From Priapulus caudatus (taxonomy: Eukaryota > Priapulida > Priapulimorpha > Priapulimorphida > Priapulidae): a stretch of DNA of 25,037 nucleotides. The stretch is from assembly GCF_000485595.1 (NCBI RefSeq), contig NW_014577069.1:971534-996570 (forward strand), given 5' to 3'. Below are positions 8,447 to 16,904 of the stretch, piece after piece (the stretch's first letter is position 1; each line of letters starts with the position of its first letter). The notes under the pieces are model-generated. The model saw nothing but the letters and a program-made list of their open reading frames with translations, had not been told where the DNA came from and searched no databases. The position numbers were made by a program, and so were the translations under genes.

Positions 8447-8987
8447 GTACTATGCGCCCAGTTTCAAAGTATTTACTGATAATAATCCGCTTACCTACAT
8501 ACTAACTTTCGCGAAACTCGATGCCACACGGCACCGGTGGGTGGCTGAATTGGCCGATTTTAGATTTTCCCTTCATTTCAAACCAGGTAAGTCTAATGTG
8601 GCTGCTGACGTTCTATCAATGCAACCACTAGGATTTGAAGAGTACATGAAGTACTGCACGGAGGTATTGGGACCAGAGGAGATGGGCGCGGTGGGTAAAG
8701 TACTAACTGAGGAGGATGGCTGGACCCAAATGGTGTCCACAAATGCCGCCAATGAAGCCAGCGAAATCGAGGGAACACTGGACGTAGATGAGGTGAATGT
8801 GGTGAACCCGCAAACCCTGTCCAAGGCCCAGGATGACGCTTCGAATCGGGAAGGTGAAGGACTGGGTGAAGTTGAAGGAGAAGCCGTCCGGGAAGCAGCT
8901 TCAGGAATAACCTGCTAAACAAAATCGTAATCTGAATCGGTGGGTCCGGGACTGGGACAGGCTCAGCGTTGACCCAGATGGGATCTT
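8447..8987 (+). pseudogene. Gypsy RNase H, second part, and connector
   Basis: The domain resumes with KVFTDNNPLTYILTFAKLDA (third catalytic Asp in TDNN, 8478-8480), then RHRWVAELADFRFSLHF and KPGKSNVAADVLSMQP (fourth Asp at 8607-8609). All four RNase H acids are therefore present. A Glu/Asp-rich linker follows (GPEEMGAVGKVLTEEDGWTQ and on) to a TAA near 8916. A last recognisable piece, NRWVRDWDRLSVDPDGIF at about 8938-8985, is the run-up to integrase. It is cut at 8987 by the hAT end. Confidence 0.88.
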
Positions 8988-9057
8988 CAGGGCCCTAGCT
9001 AAGATTTTTTTTCCTGTAGATTCAGGGCCCTAGCTAAGATTTTTTTTCCTGTAGTCA
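8988..9057. repeat. 35-bp tandem duplication of the hAT terminus
   Basis: CAGGGCCCTAGCTAAGATTT starts at 8988 and again at 9023; both units run through a T8 tract and CCTGTAG. The terminus is thus present twice, head to tail. Confidence 0.95.
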
Positions 9058-9305
9058 AACAATTAGCCAGAATCAATTTTTATTAGCCAATTTGGATTCC
9101 TGTTAGCCACATCTGTAGCCTAACATTTTCTGAACACAAAAAGGCGATAAATAATTTTCTTTTCTTTATTTTTTCACAAACTTTTATATGCATGAAGTAC
9201 AAAACTACAGTCTTACACTATGATACACCACCATGACTCTGACTGACTGACAGAGACATTCAAATTGTCTGAATTTTTTTCTTTACTGCTGGCAGGAAAA
9301 TTCTT

Positions 9306-9509
9306 TTACAAAAAATCTTTTTTAGCACACCACTGGACATAGTCTGGACACTTTTCAAAGTCAAACATCTCTTCTTCTGGGCCTTCAATTTTGATGGCTA
9401 GAATGTCACAAACACTTTCTGTTTTCAGGTTATTTCTCAGAGCTGTTTTAACCAAATTATGTCTGCTAAAACCCCTCTCCACATCAACTGTTGTGAATGG
9501 TAGGGTCAC
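9306..9509 (-). pseudogene. hAT transposase C-terminal dimerisation segment
   Basis: MTLPFTTVDVERGFSRHN at the start matches the hAT C-terminal dimerisation domain, whose hallmark is a VER-x-FS block followed by K-x-LRN-x-L. Here KTALRNNLKTE and DILAIKIEGPEEE follow, ending with CPDYVQWCAKKDFL and a stop. Only about 67 residues remain; the DDE catalytic region and BED/TTF finger are gone. It is antisense to the surrounding Gypsy element. Confidence 0.82.
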
Positions 9510-9512
9510 AAA

Positions 9513-9866
9513 CAGCTACTTTTTACAGTACCTGACGCACAATACGCACGCACGCGCACGTACGCACGCGCGCAGTATAGTATAGACAGTACTATACACA
9601 CACTATAGTTATTTACAGTAATACTAATAGTTTACAGAAGAGTTTTCACAGCACATGCATATACTCTACTACTTTTGTAACTTCGGGATGCTATTGAACC
9701 AGAAAAATTAGCTGCTCATCAAAGCTGACTATATTCCCCAGTTAGTACTTATCAGTTTTACTACTTTTTACAGTACCTCACACACAATACACACACAAAC
9801 ACACACCTACACGCACGCACACGCAAGCACGCGCGCGCACACACACACACGTGCACGCACACGTGT
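9513..9866. repeat. CA/CG-rich simple repeat with duplicated lead-in
   Basis: CTACTTTTTACAGTACCT followed by a CA/CG-rich tract occurs twice, at about 9515 and 9758, some 240 bp apart. The second tract (9778-9866) runs into the inverted block X'. Between them lies AT-rich sequence with repeated AGTATAG and ACAGTA motifs. No gene is seen. Confidence 0.75.
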
Positions 9867-10597
9867 AGTAAAAATCATTTGACTTTCGCCAGCACCGTTG
9901 CCGTGCCGTGCCGTGTGTGGACACAGACCTTTTTTAAACACCAGGGTTTTTTCTGAGGGAAAATTAGACAACGGTGGTAATGCCCAGTTTGGGGGAAAAC
10001 GCACATGATGGATTCAACGGCGTGCAGTAGGCGCAAATGTGGACTCTGCAGGCAGACGCGGGGGAGAGAGGCAGAGAGGGTTCTTGGGGTATCCCCAGCA
10101 AAATTTAAAACAGTTGAATGTCTTAGACTGCATTTGATGCACGCCGAAAATAAAATTTCACCCTTTAGGGTTGTTAGGAGATGGCGGGACTGCTGGGGTG
10201 GTGAGCAGAGTAGCGTACAGTGCGCCTGGGAAATTGGGGCCAGCCGAAAGGGTTGGGGCCCCCATTTTTTTTTGGGGCGAGAGGATCATTTTACCGGTCT
10301 CACTGGGCTAGCATAATGTTATCCATTGCAGCGCAGGCACAGCGAAAGCAGCGGGGATAGATACGAAGGAATAAGCACAGGTGGCCGATTGCAGGGTGGC
10401 GCTTCAGGTCTAGCATACATGATACATAAATTGTGATTTATACATTGTATCAAGTCTAGCAGACAACGCAATCTTAGGCATGTATGTTCTGCAAGTGTAG
10501 TAGCGGAGAGTCGAAGAGTACCAGTCTACCCGCCGTCAGCATGCTCGGCGGAATGAAAATGCGCGAGCTTGGTCTGATTGATATCTACGTGGACTCC
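9806..10597 (-). repeat. Block X', inverted copy of 1-790
   Basis: The reverse complement of this stretch aligns with 1-790 end to end, with numerous small indels. Position 10597 corresponds to position 1, so the block boundary coincides with the start of the window. It contains the left end of the hAT-like element at 10218. The open frame 10005-10316 has no recognisable family. Confidence 0.8.
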
Positions 10598-10801
10598 GGG
10601 TTTAGGATTATGGATTAGTTTACAGTAAACAAAGAACAACTCAAACATATTCAGTAATGGTGTTTATGTGTTGAAAATCTGGCCAGTCGCCAAACTTTTT
10701 TGGCGGGCAAGTGATACATTGACTTTGCAATTTTCGGTCGCCGAGTTAGACATGCGGGTCGCCTGTGGTGAGATGGGCGACGTTCCATTCAGGCCACTTG
10801 C
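10218..10801. mobile_element. hAT-like non-autonomous element (CAGTG ends)
   Basis: The left end CAGTGCGCCTGGGAAAT (10213-10232 region) and the right end ATTCAGGCCACTTG (10788-10801) are imperfect inverted repeats. In copy A the same ends read cleanly as CAGTGCCTGAAATGG, and the bases outside them share CTACTA, a possible target duplication. The interior is about 560 bp with GGGGCC-rich and GTCGCC-rich subterminal regions and no transposase. CAGTG ends suggest a hAT MITE, but the superfamily is not proven. Confidence 0.6.
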
Positions 10802-11290
10802 CTATATAAGTTTTACGCTGGCAATTCGCGGCGAGATCCACGCATCTCTGACCCATTCATCCCGTGCTCCGCAGCCCGCGACACCCTGTGTGTACCCACG
10901 TTCGGGGCTGGACATCGTGCTCCTCGTGCGTGCGTGGCTGGCAGCATGGATGAAGTACGAGGGGCGAATGCACTGATGTTACAGTCGGTGGGTGTGGTTA
11001 TTGCTGTATATGTAGGGCGGTGGGCACCGCGCTTGGGTATGAGCGAGCGACAGCAAAAACTTCCCGGAATCGAGGAAAAGCTGCATCGGGAATGAACAGG
11101 AGTGCTTGCCGGACGCAAAAAGAAAGGTTGCTGTTTCGACGGATCAAATAGGATCGATGTTTGAAGGCGGTCATGTTTATTACGGGAACTTTACGTTCGT
11201 CACTTTTTCGCAAAATAGACTTCAATCGCAGATACTAATTTGTTCGCATTGCGAATTAGCCAAGTGGGTAGCGGGGGGCGCGAGGAGTTG
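10802..11290 (+). other. Unassigned GC-rich stretch inside direct repeat Y (copy B)
   Basis: It matches 990-1500 with many one-base indels. It includes the reading ATTGCTGTATATGTAGGG and GGAATCGAGGAAAAGCTGC, found in both copies. I see no domain. It probably contains the boundary at which the Gypsy sequence resumes before integrase, but I cannot place that boundary. Confidence 0.5.
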
Positions 11291-11299
11291 CATTCAAGG

Positions 11300-12490
11300 A
11301 CGCTACCAATGTTTCGCAAAATTTTTCTTCCATGAGAATACATCAGAAATCTATGAAGAGCTCACCAGAATATGGGGCCACCTGGGTCCGACAGGGTGGA
11401 TTGCGTTGGCCCAAGGATCGGCTTCTACTAGCCCGGAATTTATCTGATATTGAGCTACTAACATCCGAAAAGAGATGCACTTGTCTCAAGGCCAAGAAAC
11501 CTAACGTTGTGCGCCAGAGGCTGAGTTAGAAGCCGAATCAAACGGTCGCAACCGTTTTTAGCTTAGTTTCGCATTCGACTTGGTAGCAGCAGGCGGTCGA
11601 AGGTGGTCATAAATACCTGCTGGTCATCGGTAACCACTTTACCCGTTCGTGAGGCATTACGCAACGAAAGGAACAAAGCTGGAAAGACCGCTGCCGACAA
11701 GATCTTCAATGACTATATTACCCGATTCGATTCCGGGAAAGATCCACCATGACCAGGTCGGGAGTTTTGGAAAATGAGCTATTCCATACAGCCCTTCAGA
11801 GAGAAATGTGGCATCGCGTCGCTCAAGAACCAACTCCATACACCAGCGGGGAGGGATGGGGGACAAGTGGTGGGAGGAGATGAATCGGGCGATGGTTGGC
11901 AGATGCTGGGAGACCCTGCGGAGGAGGAGCACAAAGAGGTAGACTGGAGAGTCATGGGTAATCACGGTCGTGCATGCTATAACTTGCACGAAGCATGGAG
12001 AGCGCTGTTGAGCGGTCGTGAGGGTCGAGGCTGTGGGTTGGGGTGCGGTTCCTCCGGATTGCAGATCGGAGCGCGGTGGAGTCGTTTGGGTATGAAGTAG
12101 GAGAGGGCACATCACTGTCGAGAGTGGGATGAACAGGAGAAGGAGTCCTACGACCATGTATTTTTTTTTTCTGCCAAGGAGAAGATTTCGGCGCTCCCAG
12201 AGAAGGCGCAAAAGAGGAATCGATGATCGTGTCTTCGCAGTTCCATTCTTCAAGAAGGGATAGAGTTCTTGTTTTGCAACCTCAATGAGAAGGGCGGCCG
12301 GGCAAGTTTACGGTCGTATGGGCGAGGCAAGACATACAGGTCGTCAACGGCACGAATGTCATCAGACTCGCCAGTATACCAAGTCAAGCAAGGAAAGCGA
12401 CTGGGCGGGGTTGAGAGTTTTGAACCGGAACCTGTTCTCCAATGTGACGAGCTACCGTTCGAGGGCATGCCAACCTCCTCGGTTACAGAA
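11300..12490 (+). pseudogene. Ty3/Gypsy integrase, copy B (the element's own)
   Basis: The order matches copy A: the EEL...GHLG part of the HHCC module at about 11350-11390, the CTCLKAKKP cysteines near 11477-11500, the core with CACCATGACCAGG (second Asp about 11751-11753), and CGGATTGCAGATCG near 12055. Beyond this it carries the C-terminal part missing from copy A. In one frame it reads FCNLNEKGGRA and SSDSPVYQVKQGKR (12276-12400), and in the next VLNRNLFSNVTSY, which match the GPY/F-like end of this integrase group. Frameshifts occur every few tens of bases, unlike the other modules. The frame 11774-12100 is not a real protein. Confidence 0.82.
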
Positions 12491-13483
12491 GAGGAAGCCA
12501 CGACAGTGGCGAGGGACACGCAACAACGACAGCAGACATTGCATCGGGCAAGTGACACAGACCGGATTCGTCAGGGGAGTCGTCTTACAGAACCGAGTTC
12601 TGAACACCAATGACGCGCCTGAAACCGCGTGTGGTTGATAGTTTGAATGATGAGAGGGTGAGGGGACATTGAGCGAGAGGGTGCAGTGAGTATTCGATGA
12701 TGGACAGGCCGGAGCCCATGGCGGTAGGGGTCAAGCGAGGACAGGCAGTCCGATCTGAATCTGAAGCCGGACCTTCCAGTCATCTGTGGATCATCCAGCG
12801 ACCAGCCACAGCCTGCAGACAGGGGTTCCGAGTGTACCAGCACGGTCAGGGGATGGGTTTTCAAGCCAGGACTAGGCGGAAGGAGGTCACAGCGTCAACG
12901 GCAACCTCGGAAGATGTTCACGCATGATTAGTTGGTGAATCCGTCGTAGTAGCCGCAGCCACAAGCGTTTCCATTAGTCGGTGATCTTGTTTTGATGGAT
13001 CATCCCGCTTTGGGGCACTACGCTACGCTGGTATAGCTGGAGAGATGGTGTAGTAGACGAATAGGTGAGGTATTGGTGATCCGTCGGGAACTATACTCTA
13101 TGAATTACAGGTGGTCGAGTTTAGCAGTTAGTAGGCCTATCATAATTGTAGTTTAGTCGGGCATCTTAGGCACGAAGTATGGATACGCTCAGGGGGGCAA
13201 TGATGACGTATGCAAGTGGGTAAGTTGTTTCTATACACTCTTGAGTTGTAAGACTTGTTATCGAGACACATGACAGTGTTGTGTAGATTCCTGTCGGGGG
13301 AGTTGGCCGCTCCTTTGACTATCTCTGCCGTCCAGTGGAGAGGGGTACAGAATCCTCAAAACTCTTGGGTGGTAAGTACACCATGTCTCTGATGTAGCAC
13401 CTGTCGTGAGTAAATTGGGTGTTAACCCATTTGTTTCAGCTCATCGACTTGGGGAACACATGTCGCAGACGACATTTTTCAAC
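12491..13483 (+). other. Gypsy 3' region between integrase and the purine tract
   Basis: About 1 kb with no recognisable domain. Short open frames (for example 12697-12927, ending in basic GFQARTRRKEV) could be the tail of pol, but they lack family signatures. There is no sign of an envelope gene: no signal peptide, no membrane segment, no open frame longer than about 117 codons. The region is G-rich on the plus strand. Confidence 0.55.
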
Positions 13484-13493
13484 GGGGGGAGAG
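13484..13493 (+). promoter_or_regulatory. Polypurine tract
   Basis: GGGGGGAGAG directly abuts the 3' LTR. In LTR elements this purine run primes plus-strand cDNA synthesis. Its position defines the left edge of the 3' LTR. Confidence 0.88.
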
Positions 13494-13726
13494 TGTGGCG
13501 AAATGGATGGGGGCCCTAAAAGTTTGTACAGTGTGGTTCAGTTCTTCGTTAGGACACGAGGGAGCAGAACCGGACGGTTCATGGCGGGGAAAATGCTCGC
13601 GCACGGGCAGTCAACAAGGGGCCGTTTGTCTGCCGAAATAAAGAGTGAGGAACGATCGTCTTTATTTTCGGTCCCATTTTGTTTACAAATTTCCCGTTTT
13701 GTCTCTTTCAGCATCCCACCGTAACA
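13494..13726 (+). repeat. 3' LTR
   Basis: A 233-bp copy of 3846-4079 with the same TG...CA ends and AATAAA at 13637-13642. Most differences are transitions plus one small run around AAAAGGCAG versus AAGGGGCCG. It is followed by the 3' TATA. Confidence 0.93.
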
Positions 13727-13730
13727 TATA
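13727..13730. repeat. 3' target-site duplication TATA
   Basis: It matches 3842-3845. On the minus strand the LINE codons reading NIEDI end here and continue as PTLSENEK at 3845 downward in the same frame. Confidence 0.85.
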
Positions 13731-15107
13731 TCCTCTATATTGAGCTTTTCGAAAAAACATGCGTTAGTGATATAGTCATTTTTACATGCATATAATTTTT
13801 CATAGAAAAGATTTTGTGTTTGTAGGATTCCGTTTCGGTTTATCACTGAAGATCCATCATCTTTTTTTAGTTCTAGTATCGTTTTATTTATGTGATTTCT
13901 ATTTTCCAGATTACAGAAATAGGATGTTGGTTTTTCACCTAGCTCATGCCATCTTGCTCTAGATCGAATCATAGTCCCCCTAACGTGGTTGTTTCGAATA
14001 TCTTATAATTCTAAATTTAAATTTTCTAAAATATCTAGGTTGGTGCTTGCAATTTTTATGGTACTTGGGGTGTGCTTTTATTTGGTCATCCAGCGTTTTA
14101 ATTTTTTGCTCTAATGCTTTTTCTAATTCACGGTTTTTCCGTTTTTCACGAGAGGCATAAGAAATGATTTTTCCTCTAAGCTAGACTAATAGCGTTTCCC
14201 AAAATAGTTGATCCGTTGAGTTGAAGATCTTTACATAGACAGGTTGATATGTACTCTGGGTTATAGGGTGAGGCAGCATAAATAGGTTTTATATTTATTA
14301 TCTCTTTTTTTTTAGTTTAGCAAATTTATGGTCTTTGAGTAATGAGTTATTAAATTTCCAGTATCCTTTTCCGTGCTCTTCAAAAGATGTGTTAAGAGTA
14401 AAATTCACGGGAGCATGGTCCGATTTATACTTCGGGAGAATATACGCATCTGCAAAAAATGATAATAAATTCTCAGTGGCCAGAAAGAAGTCTAAGCGCG
14501 CCATTTTAATAGGGTTTCTTTTTGACCATGTAAAATGTTGATCATTTTTATGGAATGCTCTCCATATGTCTACTAGACCCTTCTCTGCTATACCTGACAA
14601 ATCTAGGTTACGTGCTCGGGGCTTATTAACCGCTTTATAGTCAAAAGGGTCTTTTTCCGAATCTATTACTAAGTTCCAATCTCCGCATAGGATGTAATTT
14701 ACATTACCAAAATGATCAATATTGTTAAATATATTTGTATAAAATTCAGGGTTGTCATCATTTGGTTCATACAGGTTAACCAATGATTATGTAAACTGCA
14801 CTTGGTTTGATAAGGTATAAGATAATAAAATTTCCATAAGGGTCTATATTTCGCATCTGTGTATTTTGTATTCAAAACCAGTATTAAATAGAACTGCCTC
14901 GCTTCTCGCGTTTGATGTGAATGGACATATAATTGCGCTTAAACCCCATTCTGCCTTGACCCGATTTACAAATTTGGAGTCAATATGAATATCTTGTAGA
15001 CAGCATATGTGCACATTTTGTTCCCGAAATCGTTTGAAAAAGTCTCTACGTTTAATTGGATTTGCCAGGTCTCTAGTATTTAGAGATTGTATGTTTAACT
15101 GAGCCAT
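13727..15107 (-). pseudogene. LINE ORF2, endonuclease half
   Basis: An APE-type endonuclease nicks the target to start LINE insertion. ATG at 15107 gives MAQLNIQSLNTRDLANPIKR, then FREQNVHICCLQDIHIDS, the first catalytic region. After frameshifts around 14790-14845, the frame 14783-14298 has NLYEPNDDNPEFY, CGDWNLVID (catalytic Asp-x-Asn), WSKRNPIKMARLDFFLA and YKSDHAPVNF (the SDH box). A decayed stretch follows (EKRKNRELEKALEQKIK readable near 14150-14100). A third frame from 13972 holds RARWHELGEKPTSYFCNLEN, the conserved segment between endonuclease and RT. It is cut at 13727 by the Gypsy 3' LTR and continues at 3845. Confidence 0.9.
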
Positions 15108-15119
15108 TTTATTACTGTT

Positions 15120-15846
15120 CTGTTTATTAAGGTAATCTTTAATGATGCTGTTGAACTAGGGATAGCATTGCTGGGCACTGGGTATAACGTGACGTATAAT
15201 ATTTGATGTTGTTTAGACAAAAGTAAGTTTGTACAGTTCTGGAAATAAAGTTTAGGACATACAGACATAAAACACAAATGGTAGACAGGACGTACAAACA
15301 CACAGGTATGAGTGCCAATTCCTAAATTGTTGGATTCTCGTAGAAATTACTACTGTATAGAAGCCAGACACACATACCAGACCACATATACACGTATACA
15401 CTTCCTGGTGAGAACGCCATATGGGTGAAAATTAAGACTAGCACATCGGCTCCCATCAGTATATTAATGGTACGAAATTTTATCTGAAATTATTATCTAT
15501 ATTAAACTAAAAGGTTATAATTGCATTTATCTACGCCCTTACGGTTATCTTCCATACGTTAGCCGTTATCATCTGGCTTCCCCGAAGTAAATTCGTGACG
15601 GCGCTTATGATTGGCTGGCGCCGTGTTTGATCGTCGAGCCTCCCTAAAAGCACTCGCTATGTTCGTAGTTTTGGGCTAATTGAACCGCTGATTTTAACCA
15701 TACAGATACATGCCTATTGTATTTGCACATATTCGCCCAAAATTCTTCAGTCTCCCGATAGCTTCTTCCAGGGCTCCGTACTGATTTTTCTTGTTTCGAT
15801 GCAGATATCGATGCCGCGTTCTACGACCCTGGCTTGAATATGTTGT
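15120..15846. other. LINE spacer between ORF1 and ORF2, no gene
   Basis: About 730 bp, AT-rich, with stops in all frames and no recognised motif. It is long for an L1/Tx1 inter-ORF spacer and may include the decayed end of ORF1, which stops at 15847 after FELRRPK. Confidence 0.5.
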
Positions 15847-16469
15847 TCACTTCGGTCTTCGGAGCTCGAAAGCTTTAAGCGCCAGCATCCCACGTTTTCG
15901 TTTCAACTCGAGCAGCAAATCTGTTCTGATGCTCTTGTCTGTTCCGGCTAGGTTTTTCCCCGCGCGTAGAAAGGTTTCTCTCTCTGTCCAGTATCCGAAA
16001 ACGACGATTATCGGTGTGGGTCCGTTGTCCCGTTTCCTTAGGCGATGCGCCTTGCGGATTGATAATTTTATCACGTATTGTTCTTCCAGTATTAGGTCAT
16101 CGACTGCAAATTTTTTAATTCTTTCTATAGTATAGTGCGTGCTCGTTCATTTTCGTATCGCTCGACTCCATAGATAAAGAGGTTATACTTTCTGCCGTGG
16201 ACTTGCGCAAGAAGGAGCGACTGCTTTAGTGTTTCGACTTCTTGTGTTATATTTTGTAACTGTGCTCGATCTCCGCTCTGGTTTTTTTTAACCGAGTCAA
16301 CCTCTATCTCTAGGTTTTCTATTTTTTTCGGTTAAAGTGGTGATCTTCTCTGTGACGTCGGAAAACCCCGCTTCTAATTTGTTATTCAGACTTGCCATTT
16401 GGTCGACGATGAGTTCTCGCAGCTCCGCGTTCGTGACCTCGGCACCGGCTTCATCGTTGTGCGCCATTG

Positions 16470-16685
16470 GGCCCAAGGATAGAGAACATGGGTCCCAACT
16501 AAAACCAATGTGCCTAACCCTAACCCTAACCCTAATTCTAACCCTAACCCTAATTATAACCCTAATCCTAACCCTAACCCTAACCCTAACCATAACCCTA
16601 ACCTATTATATTGATATAATATTATATTTAGATTGATGTAAATGACATTGGTTTTATTGGGACCCATGTTCTCTATCCTTGAACC
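16470..16685. mobile_element. Inverted-repeat element with a telomeric-hexamer core
   Basis: It has ~42-bp terminal inverted repeats: GGCCCAAGGATAGAGAACAT at 16470 opposite GGTTCAAGGATAGAGAACAT on the minus strand from 16685. The repeats stay near identical through AAAACCAATGT (to 16511 and 16645). The core 16513-16604 is about fifteen CCTAAC/CCTAAT hexamers, the TTAGGG telomere repeat in slightly decayed form, followed by about 40 bp of AT-rich sequence. CGCCATTG flanks it on both sides (16462-16469 and 16686-16693) as an 8-bp target duplication. It codes for nothing. An 8-bp duplication and GG-starting ends could suit a Merlin-like or hAT-like MITE; the superfamily is unassigned. Confidence 0.88.
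16513..16604 (-). repeat. Interstitial telomeric repeat (TTAGGG)n
   Basis: Successive CCTAACCCTAAC units with occasional variants (CCTAATTCTAAC, CCTAATTATAAC, CCATAACC). On the minus strand this is the TTAGGG repeat used by most metazoans. It lies strictly between the inverted repeats of the 216-bp element, so it belongs to that element and is not a chromosome-end relic. Confidence 0.93.
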
Positions 16686-16904
16686 CGCCATTGCAGTAGC
16701 CATGCTAACTGAAGTGCCGGGTTCAGCGTTCATAGAAATATCCACTGTCTCCTTTCGTTCCTTGTTTTGCCTCGTCACGTAGTTGTGCATGAAGTTTTTA
16801 GAGACCTTCTGCTTCTTCTCCACGTATAATATGTCGATTTTTTTGATACAACCTTTAACTTTCTCAAAATATATGGGAGCCGATGTATAACACGTCTTAT
16901 TCAC

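Larger units (their letters stand above)
8988..9512 (-). mobile_element. 3' end of a hAT transposon inserted in the Gypsy element
   Basis: The outer end at 8988 reads CAGGGCCCTAGCTAAGA, a typical hAT-style terminus (CAGGG). Going inward on the minus strand there is about 250 bp of non-coding sequence with several TTAGCCA motifs, then the C-terminal end of a transposase at 9509-9306. The other end of the element is not found; similarity stops at about 9512 at a CA-rich junction. The insertion point lies just after GGGATCTT in the Gypsy connector. No matching 8-bp duplication can be shown, because the far end is missing. Confidence 0.75.
3846..13726 (+). mobile_element. Ty3/Gypsy LTR retrotransposon inserted in the LINE
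   Basis: The limits are set by two near-identical ~234-bp LTRs beginning TGTGGCG and ending TAACA, a tRNA-Pro-like PBS three bases after the 5' LTR, a purine tract touching the 3' LTR, and flanking TATA. The internal order is gag, CCHC knuckle, MYND finger, protease, RT, RNase H, integrase, which is the Ty3/Gypsy order. The total of about 9.9 kb is inflated by insertions at 7817-8446 and roughly 8988-11250. By eye the LTRs differ at about 15 positions (around 6 percent), so the insertion is not recent. Every coding module carries at least one frameshift, stop or lost residue. No envelope-like gene is seen. Confidence 0.93.
2250..16904 (-). mobile_element. L1/Tx1-type LINE, split by nested insertions
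   Basis: One LINE copy on the minus strand, reading from right to left: ORF1 (about 16900-15847), spacer, ORF2 endonuclease (15107 to 13727), then ORF2 reverse transcriptase (3845 to about 2250). The two ORF2 halves join in frame if the Gypsy element and one copy of its TATA duplication are ignored. ORF1 joins in frame across the telomeric-repeat element in the same way. A coiled-coil, RRM and C-terminal domain ORF1 with an APE-type endonuclease and L1-like RT places it in the L1/Tx1 group. The C-terminal ORF2 end, 3' UTR and tail are missing at about 2250. Frameshifts and stops make it inactive. The 5' boundary is uncertain, because the ORF1 frame stays open to about 16904. Confidence 0.85.
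15847..16904 (-). pseudogene. LINE ORF1 (L1-type ORF1p-like), interrupted
   Basis: L1-type ORF1 proteins are RNA-binding chaperones that coat LINE RNA. From the ATG at 16467 the frame reads MAHNDEAGAEVTNAELRELI followed by DQMASLNNKLEAGFSDVTEK, a coiled-coil-like start. After a shift near 16325 the RRM-like part shows HGRKYNLFIYGVERYENE (about 16197-16144). After another shift comes FAVDDLILEEQYVIKLSIRK and the C-terminal domain (16074-15847) with KAHRLRKRDNGPTPIIVVFG and ELKRKRGMLALKAFEL. Across the inserted telomeric-repeat element the frame continues upstream into MNAEPGTSVSMATAMA and further to about 16904. ATG 16732 is a plausible start, but the true one is uncertain. Confidence 0.75.

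Noticed and set aside
10005-10316. 103-codon frame with several Cys residues near its start
   Set aside because: It lies in the repeated block X', is not preserved in the copy at 1-790, and has no recognised zinc-finger spacing.
12560-13483. Envelope-like third gene of the Gypsy element
   Set aside because: No open frame of useful length, no signal peptide, no fusion or membrane segment.
16513-16604. A true chromosome end or head-to-head fusion site
   Set aside because: The hexamers are short, imperfect and one-directional. They lie between inverted repeats with an 8-bp flanking duplication, so transposition explains them.
16297-16904. VRVRVR and LGLGLG runs in minus-strand frames
   Set aside because: They are translations of the telomeric hexamers within the inserted element, not protein domains.
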